The notes: generated by a model not told the origin, from the letters alone. A DNA stretch of 64,000 bases from Paraphaeosphaeria minitans (GCA_015832175.1 WJXW01000005.1:496001-560000); one strand, 5' to 3'. Counted from the first letter of the stretch, positions 1-12,747 are shown. A program made the numbers and translations.

Positions 1-3000
1 CGCCACCCGTCGCCGTCTTGAGTCTCCGTTCTGCAAGGGTCCCAAGTCAGCCAAAGTCAACATGCACAATCGAAACCCTTCCATGCACCCCGTGCTGAGC
101 GCTTACCTGCTTCAAAGTCGTGCCACCGCTTCATCGTGATCTTGCTGCTGTCGAATTCGCCCTCGTACTCCAGGCCTGCCTTTTTGGTCTTCTCCCCCGC
201 CGTCTTGCGCGTGTCGCCCCAGCTGAAGTCGTCAAACTTCCAGAAGGCGTACGTCGGCAAGATGAAGTTCCAGACCGGCAGCGACAGCAGGTAGACAAAC
301 ATCCACGCCACGTACGACCATCGATGCGCCGTGATCACGATGAGGACCCCCGGCAGCCCCAGGATGAGGGCAAGTAGTACGAGCGGAATAAGAGGTGCCG
401 CCGTATGCAGCACCGCGGCTTTGATGGCGATCGCAACTAAACAGCGTCAGCACGTTGCAACCGTCGGGTGGCTTGCGGCCCAGGCTTACTCAGGTAGAAG
501 GTGAAGGCGATGGCCGCCGGCAGGACCAGAGTGCCGATGAGCTCGATGAAGACGACGAACTGCATGCTGAAGCAGAAGGTGCCGCACAGATCGCGCACCA
601 ACACCAACTCCATCAGATTGTGGACCGTACTATTGATCCATCGCCTTCGCTGCGATAGAAGCACCTTGAACTCCTCCGGCACAATGGTTTTGCACACGGC
701 CTGGGGCACAAACACTTGTTTGCGCTTCGGGAACGTCTTGAGCATCAGCGTTGACAGGTATCGGTCCTCGCCGAGCAACAGCAGATTCTTCTTGTGCAAC
801 GTGTCAACCACGTTCTCGGAATAGTGCTCGACAACGTCGGGATTGGCAAGGATGGGGACCCAGTAGTTCTGACCGCCCTTCGGAGCCTTGATACGGTACA
901 TGCAGAAACAGCCGGGAAGGCACGTAACACCACCAAACACCGATTCGAAGGATTTGGACAAGTGGTGCGAGATGAAGTATTCAAACACCTGGATCATCGA
1001 CACCCACGAGTCTCGCTTGTTGGCAATCTTGGTCTCGCCGCAGAGACCCATAATCTCAGGGTCCTTGACCATGGCAGAAATCATGTGCGTCAGGGAGTCG
1101 GGGAAAACCTTGGTGTCCGCGTCCACCATGAGCACGATTTCGTAGAAATCAGGGGATATGCCCGTGACCTTCCAGATGCCGTTGAACATCTCAAACTCGA
1201 GCTCCGTCATACGCTCGTCGAACATGACCTTTTGCAAGAACGACATGAGAATGATCTGACTGTCTCGCTTTCCACGGTTGCCAGGCTTCGACTTCTTCTT
1301 TTCGTCGGGTGTTCCGCACTTGACTACGACCATCATCGGGACGCGCTGTTGCTTTTCGGTGGCGATCCGGCTGTTCTCGCCATAGTCGTAAAACCCAGAA
1401 TAGACCTTTGCCATGTTGTGGCGCTTGGAGCCACTTGCAACGGCGACGTACGAGAAAGGCGTGACTTCGTGGGGCAGGACCGCATGATCTTTCATCATAG
1501 CAAGAGTAATCTCAGGCGTGGTGAGGTCTTCTCCGGCACCTTTGATCATGCCGTCGCAGATGACCAGAATCAATTTGTGACTGTTCGGGTAGTCGGTAGT
1601 GGCGATGGAGTCCAATGTGGTCCGGAGACCTTCAGCTCCCTCCGAGTACGCAGTCACCAAGCAGATAGAATGGGCCAGTGGGTATCCGAAGGGCTGCCAC
1701 TCTGAGGGTGGTTGCGGTACAACAGCTTCGTGGATGAACCCGGCGGGACCGGGGCCTTCAAAATCGCCATAAGTGCTTGAACGGTATTGCTCGGGGGTCG
1801 TTCCAGAAAGGAGCAGGCTCGATCGGCTTCCTGGCGCCCTCGCGTCCATTGGCAGCGTTCCCTGGCTAGCATTCAGCTGTTTATACATGCCACTGCCGCC
1901 ATAACTTGACAGAGCGCGCGAGGCACTTTGGCTGGTCATGGTTGTGGGAAGAACGCGAGACTTGACATTCTTCTCCATGGAATACGGGCTGGTGAATCTG
2001 GACGTGGACGGCAAAATGCTGCTACCACGCCTGCTGCTCCTGTCAGGGCCTGCAGGGTCCATCAGCTTTGGTGGTGGGCGATAGATGTCGTCACTCCATT
2101 CCTCGATTTGCTTCTTTCGCTCTTTCGAATCAACAGGCCCAAGAGAGGTCTTGCTTGCGGCGAATTTTCTGCAGATGAACCATTGGAAAGCCAGAGCCAG
2201 CACGAATTTGGCAATGACAATAGCGAGAATGAACACCAAGGAGACATAGAGTACGACTTTGGAGGCGATGCAGCCAATACTCTCAGTATCGATGGACCCG
2301 ACCTTGACGATCTGGGTCAAGCACTTGGCAAGCTGTTTGTCTGCGCTGGAAGAGAATGCGCGCGTCACATCGACACCCTTCACAGCGGGATTGGTCCGGA
2401 GCTTTTCGAAACTGTCGGGTACGCTCACTTGCGTCTTGTTGAACCATTCAAGCAAGTCCAAATCCAGGACATCGCCGCCCCACACCATGAGGTTGCGAGT
2501 GCTATTCTTGATGTCGTCCCAAGTAAAATACACGTCTCCGGAGCTGTGCAATCCGTAAAAGGCCGTCCGAGCCAAAGCCGAGGTGTGACAGTTCATTCCA
2601 AGGTAACGACCAACCGTCTGGTTGGGCTTGGTAGAGCCGTCCTGGTTGAAGGTGTTGCAAGGGAAATACCATGCCAGGTCGCCGTTCGCATTGGTCGGCA
2701 CATCGGAGCCAGGCGCCAGATCAATAAGTCCTTTGCAGGCGCCATTGACGTTCTGGAACAAAAAGCTTGCATCTTGTCCTCCATGCTTTTCCGGAAGGTC
2801 GTACAATACATTCTGTCCCTCTTGAATGTCGAAAGCTCTGGGGTGGTGTGAGTTCAGGAGATTGTAAGCCTTGCCATGGATGATCAGGAAACCCGTATCC
2901 ACCTTGTTGACTTGGAGGCGCTCGGATCCCCCTGAAGGACATACGGTCTCGGTGAATCCGAATGTGAGATAACCGACCACGGTCATGATGATGAGAATGA

Positions 3001-3718
3001 TACTGCACAGTCCCATCTTCTCTCTCCACGCGCGCTGTTGGGCCTTCTGCACCTTTCCAAAGCACTTCAGAACGACATCAGGACACCAGAAAGTAATAAT
3101 AGCACAATAGACGTTCCACAGACTTGGTGACCTCAGCGCATCCTTTTCCTTCTGACGCTGCTTTTCCAGCCTGTCTTGCGTTTTACTGCGTTGTAGCCTC
3201 CGCTGCTCGTGCGCGTCGTCGTCCAGAGGAGCATCCTTGTCGTTGTAACCTCCGCTAGATGCGTTGCGAAGATGAGGTGGCTTCAGATCTGTGCTCTCGG
3301 AGCTGACAGTCTCCGACTCATACTCCTCCCTGCTCTCCCTGATGGGGTCGTTGCCAGTGGTCGAGGGGTGGACGGGCATCTTCTTGGCATGCTTGCGGTA
3401 GTGGTAGTTGGGGTGGTTCTCGTCGATGCGCTGGCGCTCCGGGCGGACAAGACTGCGCTTCCGGCCCAGATCGGTCGAGCGAGAGCCGTGGGGGACTGCA
3501 GCCATCATCGGGTCACGGTCCATGGGGACGGGCGTGCCCGGCGAGGGCAGCGGTTGGTTGGTGACGGAGTAGGTGCCCGTCTTGCTCGGGGTGCGCTCAT
3601 GCGATCGCGTATTCTCTACGTCGGAGGTGCGGCGGCGTCGGGAGGACGTGTTCTCGCGGAAGACATGTCGCTGGTCCCGCCGCGGCGAAGAGGCGTCGGG
3701 TCGCTGAGGCAGAGACAT
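1..3718 (-). CDS. chs4: Class IV chitin synthase (Chs3-type), 3' end cut by window edge
   Basis: Membrane glycosyltransferase that polymerises UDP-GlcNAc into cell-wall chitin. Exons read as 3718-490, 436-107 and 30-1, with introns 437-489 (53 bp) and 31-106 (76 bp), both GT-AG and frame-preserving; the last exon leaves the window. The first about 200 residues are basic and low complexity. Hydrophobic segments follow near 235 and 500, then the GT2 catalytic core with [23 protein letters not shown] and the QRRRW signature near residue 1023, then C-terminal membrane spans (residues 1040 onward and all of exon 2). There is no myosin or cytochrome-b5-like head, which favours class IV over V/VII. 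It is divergent from a Chs4/SKT5-like activator gene at 5928, the expected partner of this class. Confidence 0.93.
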
Positions 3719-4705
3719 GGTATACAGCCGCGGAATGGGTTTGCGTGGAACACGGCGGGCGAAATAGGCGCGGAAGCACCAAGGGAGGTCGAGGGCTCGC
3801 GGCTACTGCGAAGAATAGGATAAGGCTGGGTGGAGTGAGGGACGAAATGGGCGGCTCGAGGCACCGTTGCGTGTCCTTGGCTGGTGTGGTGCGAGGGGAG
3901 ACGGGCGCGGCTCTTCGCGCAGTGGAGCGAGCGAGGGCCAAATGCACACGGCGTAGCTATGCAGAAAGAACGACGCTCAGGTCAAACGAGGGACAAAACA
4001 ACCCTCCAGCTGGGGTTGCAGTGGGAACCACAGCCTGCCGCCTGCGAGGCGATAGACAGGAGTGCCCCTGATCGGGTCCGGCACAGCAGCGAATCGCACG
4101 CCGCCCCGCGAAGGAAGGGCGGGCTTAAGGCGCTATCTACGGTTGCTGCAGAGACGGCTAGGCGAGGTGGGTGGCGGAAACGCGGTGGGAGTCGACTCTC
4201 TTTGTTTTCGCGCGCTGAAGGAAACACGCTTTTTCAGGACATTCTGGCTATGCGTATGTCGATGGCGAGCTGGAGGTTGGTGTCGGCTTCGGAGCGCCGA
4301 TGACCAGCTTCAGGTGGTACCTCATCCACGTGCTTTGCGGAGAGCCCTCCTCTCCGGCAGCATGACCCGACGCACCATTGCTCGCCCCCAATCGAGCCAT
4401 GTGAAACGACCTCTGGGCATGATCATTTCCAGGCGTTGGACAAACCTCGGCCGCATGGTGAACACTGAACACGGAGCAAGCCGCTTCGATTGGTAGGTAG
4501 CTATCTAGCGGGCCCACGCCGCAACCCCCAAAGTCGCCAATGTACCTATGCAGTCACCTCTTACGTGCAGACTAGACTATGGGGCCTTAGTCTGCTAGCC
4601 TCGACGGCGCTTTACTCTTCGCCTCACGTTGCACTCCGTACACTAGACTATTGCCTTAGCAGCGATTCTTCTCCACTGACAAGGCTGCCGGTGGATACGT
4701 CCCAA

Positions 4706-4755
4706 GCGTGGCAGGCGTGGCAGGCGTGGCAGACATGGCAGACTGCAGACATGGC
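4706..4755. repeat. 9-bp tandem repeat (GCGTGGCAG type)
   Basis: Three copies of GCGTGGCAG are followed by two ACATGGC-type variants. It lies in the chitin synthase/activator intergenic region, and no function can be read from it. Confidence 0.7.
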
Positions 4756-5509
4756 CGACATAACTTGCTTCAGTCTTCGTCAGGGGTGAAACCGTAAACA
4801 CCATGCCTATCTGTCCGCATGACTGGCCAAATTCCTCCGCGCGGTCCCATGTCGACGACAAGACTGGGTAGTCTAGCACCCGTAGTCTAGCACCCCCGCT
4901 GATAACCACTTCTCGCCAGCTTCTCTGGCCGGGAAACTTGAAGCTGAAGTGGAGAGTCCTGCATTCCTCACCACTATTCGCACGTATCCAATGGAAGGGG
5001 CCCATTCCGGCTCATGCTGACCCATCACAACTGCTGGCGATGGAGAGGGTGAATCTCCCAAGCTCAGTCCACCGCTCTCCCGCCCGCCGCTGGTCATCTC
5101 AATGCGGTCGCCAGTGTCGACAGTGGGCAACCACAAGATTACTTCTCAGGGTCGAGTCAGTGCGGGTACCCTCGCCCACGTAAACTCGATCGCCCTCGGT
5201 GATTATTCCTACAACCATCATCAATTGTTGCAGCCTGTCCTTGGACGTCGTCTAACCACGCTGGGCAGAGCCGAGTCAGCCTTCGCTCCTGCACTGCAAC
5301 AAAGGACTTCCGAAAGTGGCCTGCAGCAATTCATTGCAAAGGGGGGCCTACAAAGCGCCGTTGTATATGATTGCAAAAGCAGCTGGACTGGGCCGAATAC
5401 GGGCGGCCAATTTTGTCCGCGAGTATTGGAACATAGGCAGCTTTGTGGGGTGAAGAAGGGTAGCGTGCCAAAGGCCCTGCATTGCGCCAGCGGTGAGCTA
5501 TTTCAGGTG

Positions 5510-5572
5510 CGAGGCGTCAAAAGACAAGATTTAGTACGAGGCGTTAAAAGAAAAGATTTAGTACGAGCCGTT
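5510..5572. repeat. 27-bp direct repeat, two copies plus a partial third
   Basis: Units at 5510-5536 and 5537-5563 differ at two positions. Each contains CGAGGCGT and ends AAGATTTAGTA, and a third unit starts at 5564. It sits about 360 bp upstream of the activator start codon, so it could be a duplicated regulator site, but that is inference. Confidence 0.7.
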
Positions 5573-5927
5573 GACAGGTCCGCGAGAAGCTGCCGGCTGC
5601 TCCGGTCTGTGGTGAGTTCCTTCCCATTCCTGTGCAGATCATCCTCTTCGAGCTCGCCGGGCCACATCAATGCGACGCACCTTCCGACAGACTTTTTGCG
5701 CGCAACACACCGCCCATGTGTGCTTTTAGCTGAATTTGTGCGCCTCTCTGCGCTTTGTTGTTACCATCCATCCCGAGCCCCTCGGCCTTATTGCAGAGGT
5801 CGACAGCCCCTCGGCGAACCTGCTAACCCCGCGGTTGGCGGCGTGCTGCGAGTCAGGCCAGCCCTGGGGGCAAACACGTCTCCCACAGCAGCAGCAGCAG
5901 CCCCTCGAACAACATTTCCTCGACACA

Positions 5928-8028
5928 ATGGCCATGGCTGATGCCATGCCTCCCGCGCCGACGAGAGCATTGCCTCCAATTCCCACCGACGCCGCCAACG
6001 GGCGACCCGATAGCTCCCTGGAAACCAGGCGATCAAGCCGCTCCAGCATCGACAGTCGCACACAATCTTTCGGGCTGAAGCCGTTGCCCCGTACCACGCC
6101 GTTTGGCATTCCCTCCTTCAGCATTGACGAACACGAGGACACGACGGCGGGCGCTCGCGAATCCAGGCAGTCTGCGTCGTCGGTGGTGCCCAGTTCCCCC
6201 GGCCAATCGCGGACACCCTCGTGGGAAACGCCGGACATCGCAGCAGGAGGCATCGAGTCCATAGCGCGAGACATTCCTATCCGGCAGCTGAACATGAGCG
6301 ACAACTCGTACGCCAGATATTCCTCTGTAGCAGAAATAGACGTTGCAAACATACCCAAGGAAGACGACCCGGTCAGATATTCTCCTGACTCTGTCTACGA
6401 CCAGCCTGAGTATCAAGTGCTTCCCCCACGTCAATCTCCCATACCACGCGGTGCGGCCTTTTCTCCTGAAGCCGGCTCGCGGCACTCTTCGCAGAGCGAC
6501 AACAGCGGGGGACAGAACAACTTCAACTTCGGCTTTGAAGCCAACTCACCTCTCGATGTTCCTCGCACGTCGCTTCCGCCGTCCAACTCTACGTACACAC
6601 TAGGCAACGAGCTCAATGCTCAAAATCGAAACTCACCACGCTTGTCGGTGGGAGGTGGTTCGGCGTCCCCAACTTCTAATGGCCCCCAGACACATTACGC
6701 TAGGCAGGTGTCCGCCAGTCGCAGGTCACCCGATAACAGACCCGTGTCATACATTGACCTTTTGAACCTTCCATACAACCAGCAAATTGCACCAGCTGCA
6801 AACATAGGAAATGCGCAGCTTCGTGGTGCTGTCGGTGTGAATGCATCGCTCCTGGATTCGAAGAAGACACTCGAGATGTACAGAGCAAATGTGAAGAAGA
6901 CGCAAGACAGTGCGGTGCAGTATGAGTTTGCTTTGTTCATGGTTCAGGTTGCACGTGAAATCATGGCGGCGGACCCTTCCGGTGACGACCAGGGGCTAAC
7001 ATCCCTGGAGCTGTTCCGAGAGGCACGGCAGATTCTCCAGAAACTTGCAGATCGCAGCTACCCGTTCGCGCAATACTATCTTGCAGATGGATATGCATCG
7101 GGTTTGTTCAATAAGGACAAGCCTGATTATGATCGCGCGTTTCCGCTTTTCGTGGCTGCCAGCAAGCACGGGCATGCCGAGTCGGGGTACCGCGCTGCGC
7201 TTTGTTATGAGTTCGGGTGGGGGTGCCGGAAGGACTACGCCAAAGCTGCACAATTCTATCGCGCTGCAGCGTCCAAAAACCATCCTGGTGCTGCTGCTCG
7301 GCTGGGAAAGGCGTGCCTAACAGGAGACATGGGTCAGTTGAACAAATACCGAGAGGGTGTCAAGTGGCTCAAACGAGCAACCGAATCGGCTGACCATCAG
7401 TACAACAACGCTCCGTACGAATTGGGCCTGTTACACGAGACGGGTTACGGCGACGACATCTTCAAAGATGAGGTCTATGCGGTCCAGCTGTTCACTCAAG
7501 CCGCAGAGCTTGGGCATGCACAAGCTGCGTTAAGGTTGGGCGAATGCTATGAACACGGTCAACTTCGCTGCCCCAAAGATGCCGCTCTCTCGGTGCACTA
7601 CTACAACTGCGCTGCGCAAGCCGATATACCAGAAGCGATGATGAACCTTTGTGCGTGGTACATGGTCGGCGCCGAGCCTGTGCTGGAAAAAGACGAAAAT
7701 GAAGCATACGAGTGGGCTAAGAGAGCAGCAGAGCACGGTAGGCCGCCAGACGATGTTCCGAATGAGTTTCAGACTAATCGATCCAGGTCTCCCCAAAGCC
7801 GAGTACGCCTGCGGCTACTTCACAGAAACGGGTATTGGGTGCCGTCGCGACCCTCTCGAAGCGAACGTTTGGTACGTCAAAGCGGCCGACCACGGCGACG
7901 AACGGGCCAAACAGCGACTCGCCATCATCCAGGCCGCCGCCTCGGGGCAATCGCATCTTCCGGCGAACGACAAAAACAACAAACTCAAAAAGGGAGGCAA
8001 GGACGACAAGGATTGCTTGGTTATGTGA
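5928..8028 (+). CDS. SKT5: Chitin synthase activator, Chs4/SKT5-type, Sel1 repeats and CaaX end
   Basis: Predicted 683-residue adaptor that activates and localises Chs3-type chitin synthase at the membrane. Exons 5928-7737 and 7787-8028; the 49-bp intron has a GACTAATC branch region. The start at 5928 was chosen for its CACAATGG context; the same frame is open further upstream, but that stretch looks like leader. Residues 1-330 are Ser/Pro-rich and disordered. Residues about 358-640 are a run of Sel1-like repeats (motifs such as AQYYLADGYASG, GYRAALCYEFGWG, APYELGLLHETGYG). The C-terminus is lysine-rich and ends CLVM, a CaaX box suited to farnesylation, as in yeast Chs4. Without removing the intron the frame would miss both the last Sel1 repeat and the CaaX box. 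It is divergent from the chitin synthase gene. Confidence 0.92.
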
Positions 8029-8664
8029 TTGTGATGGAGCACTTGGAGACCGGCATTGTTTGGGCGTTGTATCTCGCTTTCCCGCATCGACATTGGCATT
8101 GGGCTTTTCTCTACCATCTTGACTAATCTTCGGCGGGTCCCGTCGTACGTTTTTCTTTCCCCTTCTACTTTTGGAGCCGATTTTTGGCGGCATTTTGGCG
8201 ATATGGAGGTTTTGCATGGTGCTTCTTTTCTGCTGGGACCGGTTCGATCAATCGCATTGTTACCGCGAGGACGGCCTGGGAAGGCAGGCGTCTGCATCGC
8301 TGTTTGTCCGCGAGGCTGGGATACCCGGCTGGCTAGATGAGTTAATAGCGTAATGAGGCGAAGACGAATCGATGGCGTCGGTTGACGAGCATTTCACGCA
8401 TGGCGCGAAGTGATATGGTCACGTGTCGATGCGATTCGGGACATGCATGCGCGACTCCGGATCCGATGCGCGTGCACCACCTACCTACCTACTTACCTAC
8501 CTACAATCGCAAAACACTTCGTGTCGGAAAAGAACCCAGACGTTCGTCGTGTGGCTAAAGCCGCGTCCAAGAACAGGCTAGGTAGACCACCGTAGGTACC
8601 TAGGTACCTAGGTAGACTACCGCCTGCTTGCTCCCGCCCGCCGGCTGTTCGCGGCGCCCTACCT

Positions 8665-8730
8665 ACCGCACCGCACCGCACCGCACCGCACCGCACCGCA
8701 CCGCACCGTGCCGTACCGTACCGTACCGTA
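8665..8730. repeat. Pentanucleotide microsatellite (ACCGC)n then (ACCGT)n
   Basis: About eight ACCGC units run directly into about four ACCGT units; the switch looks like a C-to-T change that then spread with the array. Confidence 0.85.
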
Positions 8731-9169
8731 TCCGTCTTCACCAACAACACCCACTCCCCTCCCCTCCCCTCCCCTCCGCCCTAATCTAGCTATTCTAGAC
8801 ATTTCCATCCGCACGAGCCCCCGCCAAAACACATGCGTACCCCCAGCCCAGCGCACGCGCGCAAGGACGCAGACTGCGCTGCGGGCTGGACCTCAAGCAC
8901 GTGACGGGGGTGTAGCTTGGCCTGCTCGCGCGCCTTGCGACTTTGATGGGGCTGCGGGGGCCGTGGGGGACCGTGCGTAGCCGTGCGTAGCCGTGCGGAT
9001 GGTGCATGGTGCATGTGTGGAGCGAGGCGGGGGTTTTTTACATAGCTAACCTAGGGGAGGTGGTGGTGGGGACGGAGGTGCCCAGGCGAATTTTTGTTTT
9101 CGAAAGAACGTGATGAGGTGGGGGTGGTGGGTTGGGGAGGGTGTGTGGGAGGTTTGTTGTTTGTGGAGG

Positions 9170-9296
9170 TTTTATTGCGTGTAGAGTTTTATTGCGTGTA
9201 GAGTTTTATTGCGTGTAGAGTTTTATTGCGTGTAGAGTTTTATTGCGTGTAGAGTTTTATTGCGTGTAGAGTTTTATTGCGTGTAGAGTTTTATTA
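9170..9296. repeat. 17-bp minisatellite, seven copies plus a decayed eighth
   Basis: Unit TTTTATTGCGTGTAGAG repeats without visible variation from 9170 to 9288; the eighth copy decays at 9296. The purity suggests recent expansion. It lies in the shared 3' region of two convergent genes. Confidence 0.9.
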
Positions 9297-9591
9297 CAAG
9301 TGGAATCCGGATGAGTTTGATTTCTTGCTTTGTAGGTAGGATGTAGACGCTTGTGGCAGGCATGTTGCGGAAGGTGTGCTTCTGTGTGATCTGAGGGCAT
9401 TACAACCATACCTAGTTGCTTAGTATGCAGCTACGAACATGAATATATGGACGCGACCAACAACGCCAGAAGAAATGCTCAGTCGCAGGTACAATCATTG
9501 CCTGTCGTTGAAACCACCATGCTTTCATTAATTATCATCATCAGCACCGGAGCCCATCTCCTTTTCCCCAACCCCTCCGTAACTCTGCGCC

Positions 9592-11317
9592 TCAGAGCAG
9601 TCGCGACTCCTGTTCGTTGACCACGTCCGACCCCTTCGCCAGCTCAAACTCCTCCCGAATCGCCTCGCCGAACCTCCTCACCGCCTCCTCGATCTGATCC
9701 GCCCTCGCAGCCCCGTACGTCGCCCTGAAGAACAGCGTATCGTGCGCGTCCTCCTCGCTCGCGTAGAACCAGCTTCCCCGCATGACCAGCGCACCGTGGT
9801 CAATCACGCGCATGAAGATCTCCTCTTCGATCGTTTCGATGCTCTTCTGCGGGTAGTCCGGGTGCTGCTTGAAGTCGACCTGCATCCAGTGAAACATGCC
9901 GGCCATGGGCGGGTTCCACGAGACGATGGAGCGCGGCAGGTGCTTTTCGCACGCGCCGAGGATGACGTCCCGACGCTTGGTGTACTCCATGCGCATGTGG
10001 ATGAGCCAGTCGAGATAGCCGTCGTGACCCCAGTGCTCGTCGAGCAGCTTGAAGAGGACGAGCTGAGATATCCCCGAGGGGTTCTGCGTGGAGACGTCGG
10101 CGTACTGCTGGTATTTGTGGATGAACTGCTCAGATGCGGTGAGCCAGCCGATGCGGGAGCCCGGGGCGATCACCTTGGAGAAAGAGTCCATGCGGAGCAC
10201 GCGGCCATCTGTATCCATGCTGAGGAAGCTTGGAACGAGCGTCTTCAGGAAATCGGCGTGCGAGGATGGTGGCGGGACATCGGGTGCGTTGGCGCCGGTG
10301 TACGGCTGCATCTGGAGGAAGAAGTAGGGCTCATCTTCAACGATGAAGATGTCGTGCTTTTGGCAGACTTTGTAGAGTTCCCGCCGCCTGGGTCCGGGGA
10401 TTGTTGCGCCTGTAGGGTTCTGGCCTGTTGGGATTGTGTATAGCAAGTGCGGCTTCCGTGCTCCTTTCTTATTGACATCCCAGTTGGTGAGGATCTCGTC
10501 CATGGCTTCAGGAATGAGACCGTCGGCATCAATCGGTACGCTTGCCATATGGACGCCCAGCGGTAGAGCCGTCTCGACAGCAGCGGAGAAAGTGTACTCT
10601 TCGGCGAGAATGCAATCTCCTGGTCGTGTCATCAAGCGGAGAGTCATATCCCAACCCGATGTGCTTCCGATGGTGAGCGTGCATTGCCAGTCCTGGTACG
10701 GTGGGCTGTGCACAAACTCGGTGTGTTCTGTGACCCATCGGAGAAGCTGCGCTGATCCTGATCCTTGACCATAGTTGAAAGCAGTGGAGATGTCGTAGGT
10801 GGATTTCATGTTAGCGAGGTCATGCTTCCCTGCGGTGATGACCACGCCCGATTCCTTGGTCTCAGCTTCCGAGAACTTGCCCTTCGCCGGCACTTTGATT
10901 GAGATTTCCTCAAACGGGAAGTACTCGCTAGATGGCAGGCCACCACCCAAGCTGATGATTCCAGGCTTGCTTGTTAGAAACTTGGCTGCGCCCTTGAGCC
11001 TGTTGCCTTTCCGGATTCTGGCTTCATGGCTGAAGTAGTCTGTTGCAGAGTTAGCATAGCATAGGACGTATGTGACAAATGCATTGCTTACGATCCCATC
11101 TCTTAGCCTTCGGCTTTCCTTCATAGTCCTTGAACCTGAAGTCTCTTGAGTCTGATGGTGCAGCGATACCCCACTGGCCCTCCCTTGCCTTCCTCCTCCT
11201 CTTGCCTATCTCGTTCGACTGGATAGGTGCGGCCAAAAAGTCCGGGATAGTAACGGCAGCGGTATCTGTGACAGCTGTGACCTCTGGTGAGGGGTCAATT
11301 GCGCTTGGGGGTGCCAT
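9592..11317 (-). CDS. ARO8: Aromatic amino acid aminotransferase, Aro8-type
   Basis: PLP enzyme that moves the amino group between aromatic amino acids and 2-oxo acids (phenylpyruvate and 4-hydroxyphenylpyruvate, or kynurenine/aminoadipate in relatives). Exons 11317-11092 and 11039-9592; the 52-bp intron (11040-11091) restores the frame and gives 557 residues. It shows fold type I motifs: GGGLPSSEYFP near residue 107, an IPTGQNPTGA substrate/PLP loop, IVEDEPYFF, and the Schiff-base lysine in SFSKVIAPGSRIGW (about residue 364). Length and motif set fit fungal Aro8/Aro9. Aro8 is preferred over Aro9 only by general resemblance. Confidence 0.9.
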
Positions 11318-12747
11318 TTCAAGATCCGGTGGTCAAGACCTTGGCTTCAAAATGGGAAGAAAACGATGGTGGTCGATGGGGGAAAGTTGATGTGGTGGGA
11401 GTGAGAATGATATGTATACAATGGCCGAGGTTTAGTGTTGCACTAATTGACAGGGATGCACGCCCTATGCAGTGTTATCTTTTGCAGCAGAGAGGGAAGA
11501 TAGAGCTTTTAGGAGAGAACAATGTAGCATCCAAACCTGCCGTTTTGTTTGTTCCCCAAACGGCAATTACGGTACGGCTAGGAGCGGACCAGCGAATGAA
11601 AGGCTTGCGCCGTCGCTTCTTGCAGGGCCAAGTCTCGAAATCAGCAGGCTAATCCAACACGCCGAGGTGCGCCGAACACTCCGACCGCGCGCCCTCCGAA
11701 TGTACATGGCGACTGTCCAAGCAGATGTCTCCCGTTTGAATCGAAATACACGACAGTCGCTGTACTATGCGCGATCCGTATAGGGATGACGCACTCTACC
11801 CACACTCTACTCGCACTCTACCACTCGAGATGAAATCTCCACGGCGAAGAGTTTGCTGTCCGGCGGAAAAGTACCGTGATGGTGATTTCCCGACGGATGG
11901 CAAGGCAGAGGCAATACAAGGCCTTAAACGGTCGCCGCTCTGGCGTAGGCGGCTCAAGATAGCGGCGACTGGGTACGGAAGTCCGGCGCCGTCGGGCCAT
12001 GCGATCAAGTTTGTTAGCTTGGTTGGAATTCTTCTGGGGCACAGTGGGCAATCAAAGGGAACTGCGGACATCGAAGCCGCGAACAGCCGACCGGCGAGCG
12101 CGACGTTTTCAACTGCGTCATTGTTCTTCTAGCCAGATGGACTGATGGGGCCTTTGCAGAGCTTTCTTGCCACGGGACCATCCTTGACTGCAATGGGGCG
12201 AAGAAGGTTTACATTTTGAGATTTCGATGCTACTACGCCACTAATCTTATCTTCTCGGCCTCAGCACTTGGTCAGGAAGTAGTTGCATAAAACATCTACC
12301 GACAATCCGCCCATAACGCAGGGTCATGAAAATAGGCACACCGAAATTCAGCATTTCAACATTTCGTTTTCGTGCATATCTTTTTTTTCATCGACTATCC
12401 GAAATTTGAGCACCACATCGCATTTTCAGTGCATCATGAATGCCGAGTAACAGACTTACTACGGTATCCTCATCACCTCATCACCCTCGCAGAGATCTTG
12501 TGGTTCAGGGCTTGCGAGGATACGGACAAAGCATGTCCATAGATTAGTAACGTTCTTGTCACAATGCTTGAGTCTCTAATGAAAATATTTGACCCCTAGA
12601 AACAGCTGGCGCTAGCAACGCTTTTCCGTTAGAGGCTAGTGACGCTAGTCATCATTTGACCTAGTCTTGAACGCCTTCTCTTAACCGCGTGTGCTCGTAC
12701 TCATAACCAGCCACTGCACACCATCCTGTTCAACTGACGACTCCAGC
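11318..12747. other. Intergenic region, no gene seen
   Basis: Contains the 5' side of the ARO8-like gene and the 3' side of the class III aminotransferase. Short frames at 11767-12132 have no recognisable domain. From about 12200 to 12700 it is mildly AT-rich without clear structure. Confidence 0.5.

Larger units (their letters stand above)
3719..5927. promoter_or_regulatory. 2.2-kb shared upstream region of chitin synthase and its activator
   Basis: Non-coding space between two divergent start codons. I see no convincing gene: the open frames here have no recognisable domains. It holds two short direct-repeat clusters (4706-4755 and 5510-5572) and a 13-bp doublet near 4873. The last 190 bp, rich in CAG just before 5928, is probably the 5' leader of the activator gene. 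Confidence 0.5.
8029..9591. other. Repeat-rich intergenic region between SKT5-like and ARO8-like genes
   Basis: No gene seen in this convergent interval. It holds the activator 3' UTR and a string of simple repeats: an ACCT run near 8479-8504, CCTAGGTA units near 8590-8618, ACCGC then ACCGT pentamers at about 8665-8730, CCCCT pentamers near 8755-8777, and a 17-bp minisatellite at 9170-9288. Confidence 0.6.

Noticed and set aside
794..1705. 303-codon plus-strand frame
   Set aside because: Mirror frame of the chitin synthase catalytic exon; no motifs of its own.
1928..2851. 307-codon plus-strand frame
   Set aside because: Also antisense to chitin synthase coding sequence, lacking recognisable features.
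5102..5941. 279-codon open frame overlapping the SKT5-like leader
   Set aside because: No domain; it lies in promoter and leader sequence and ends inside the start of a well-supported gene in another frame.
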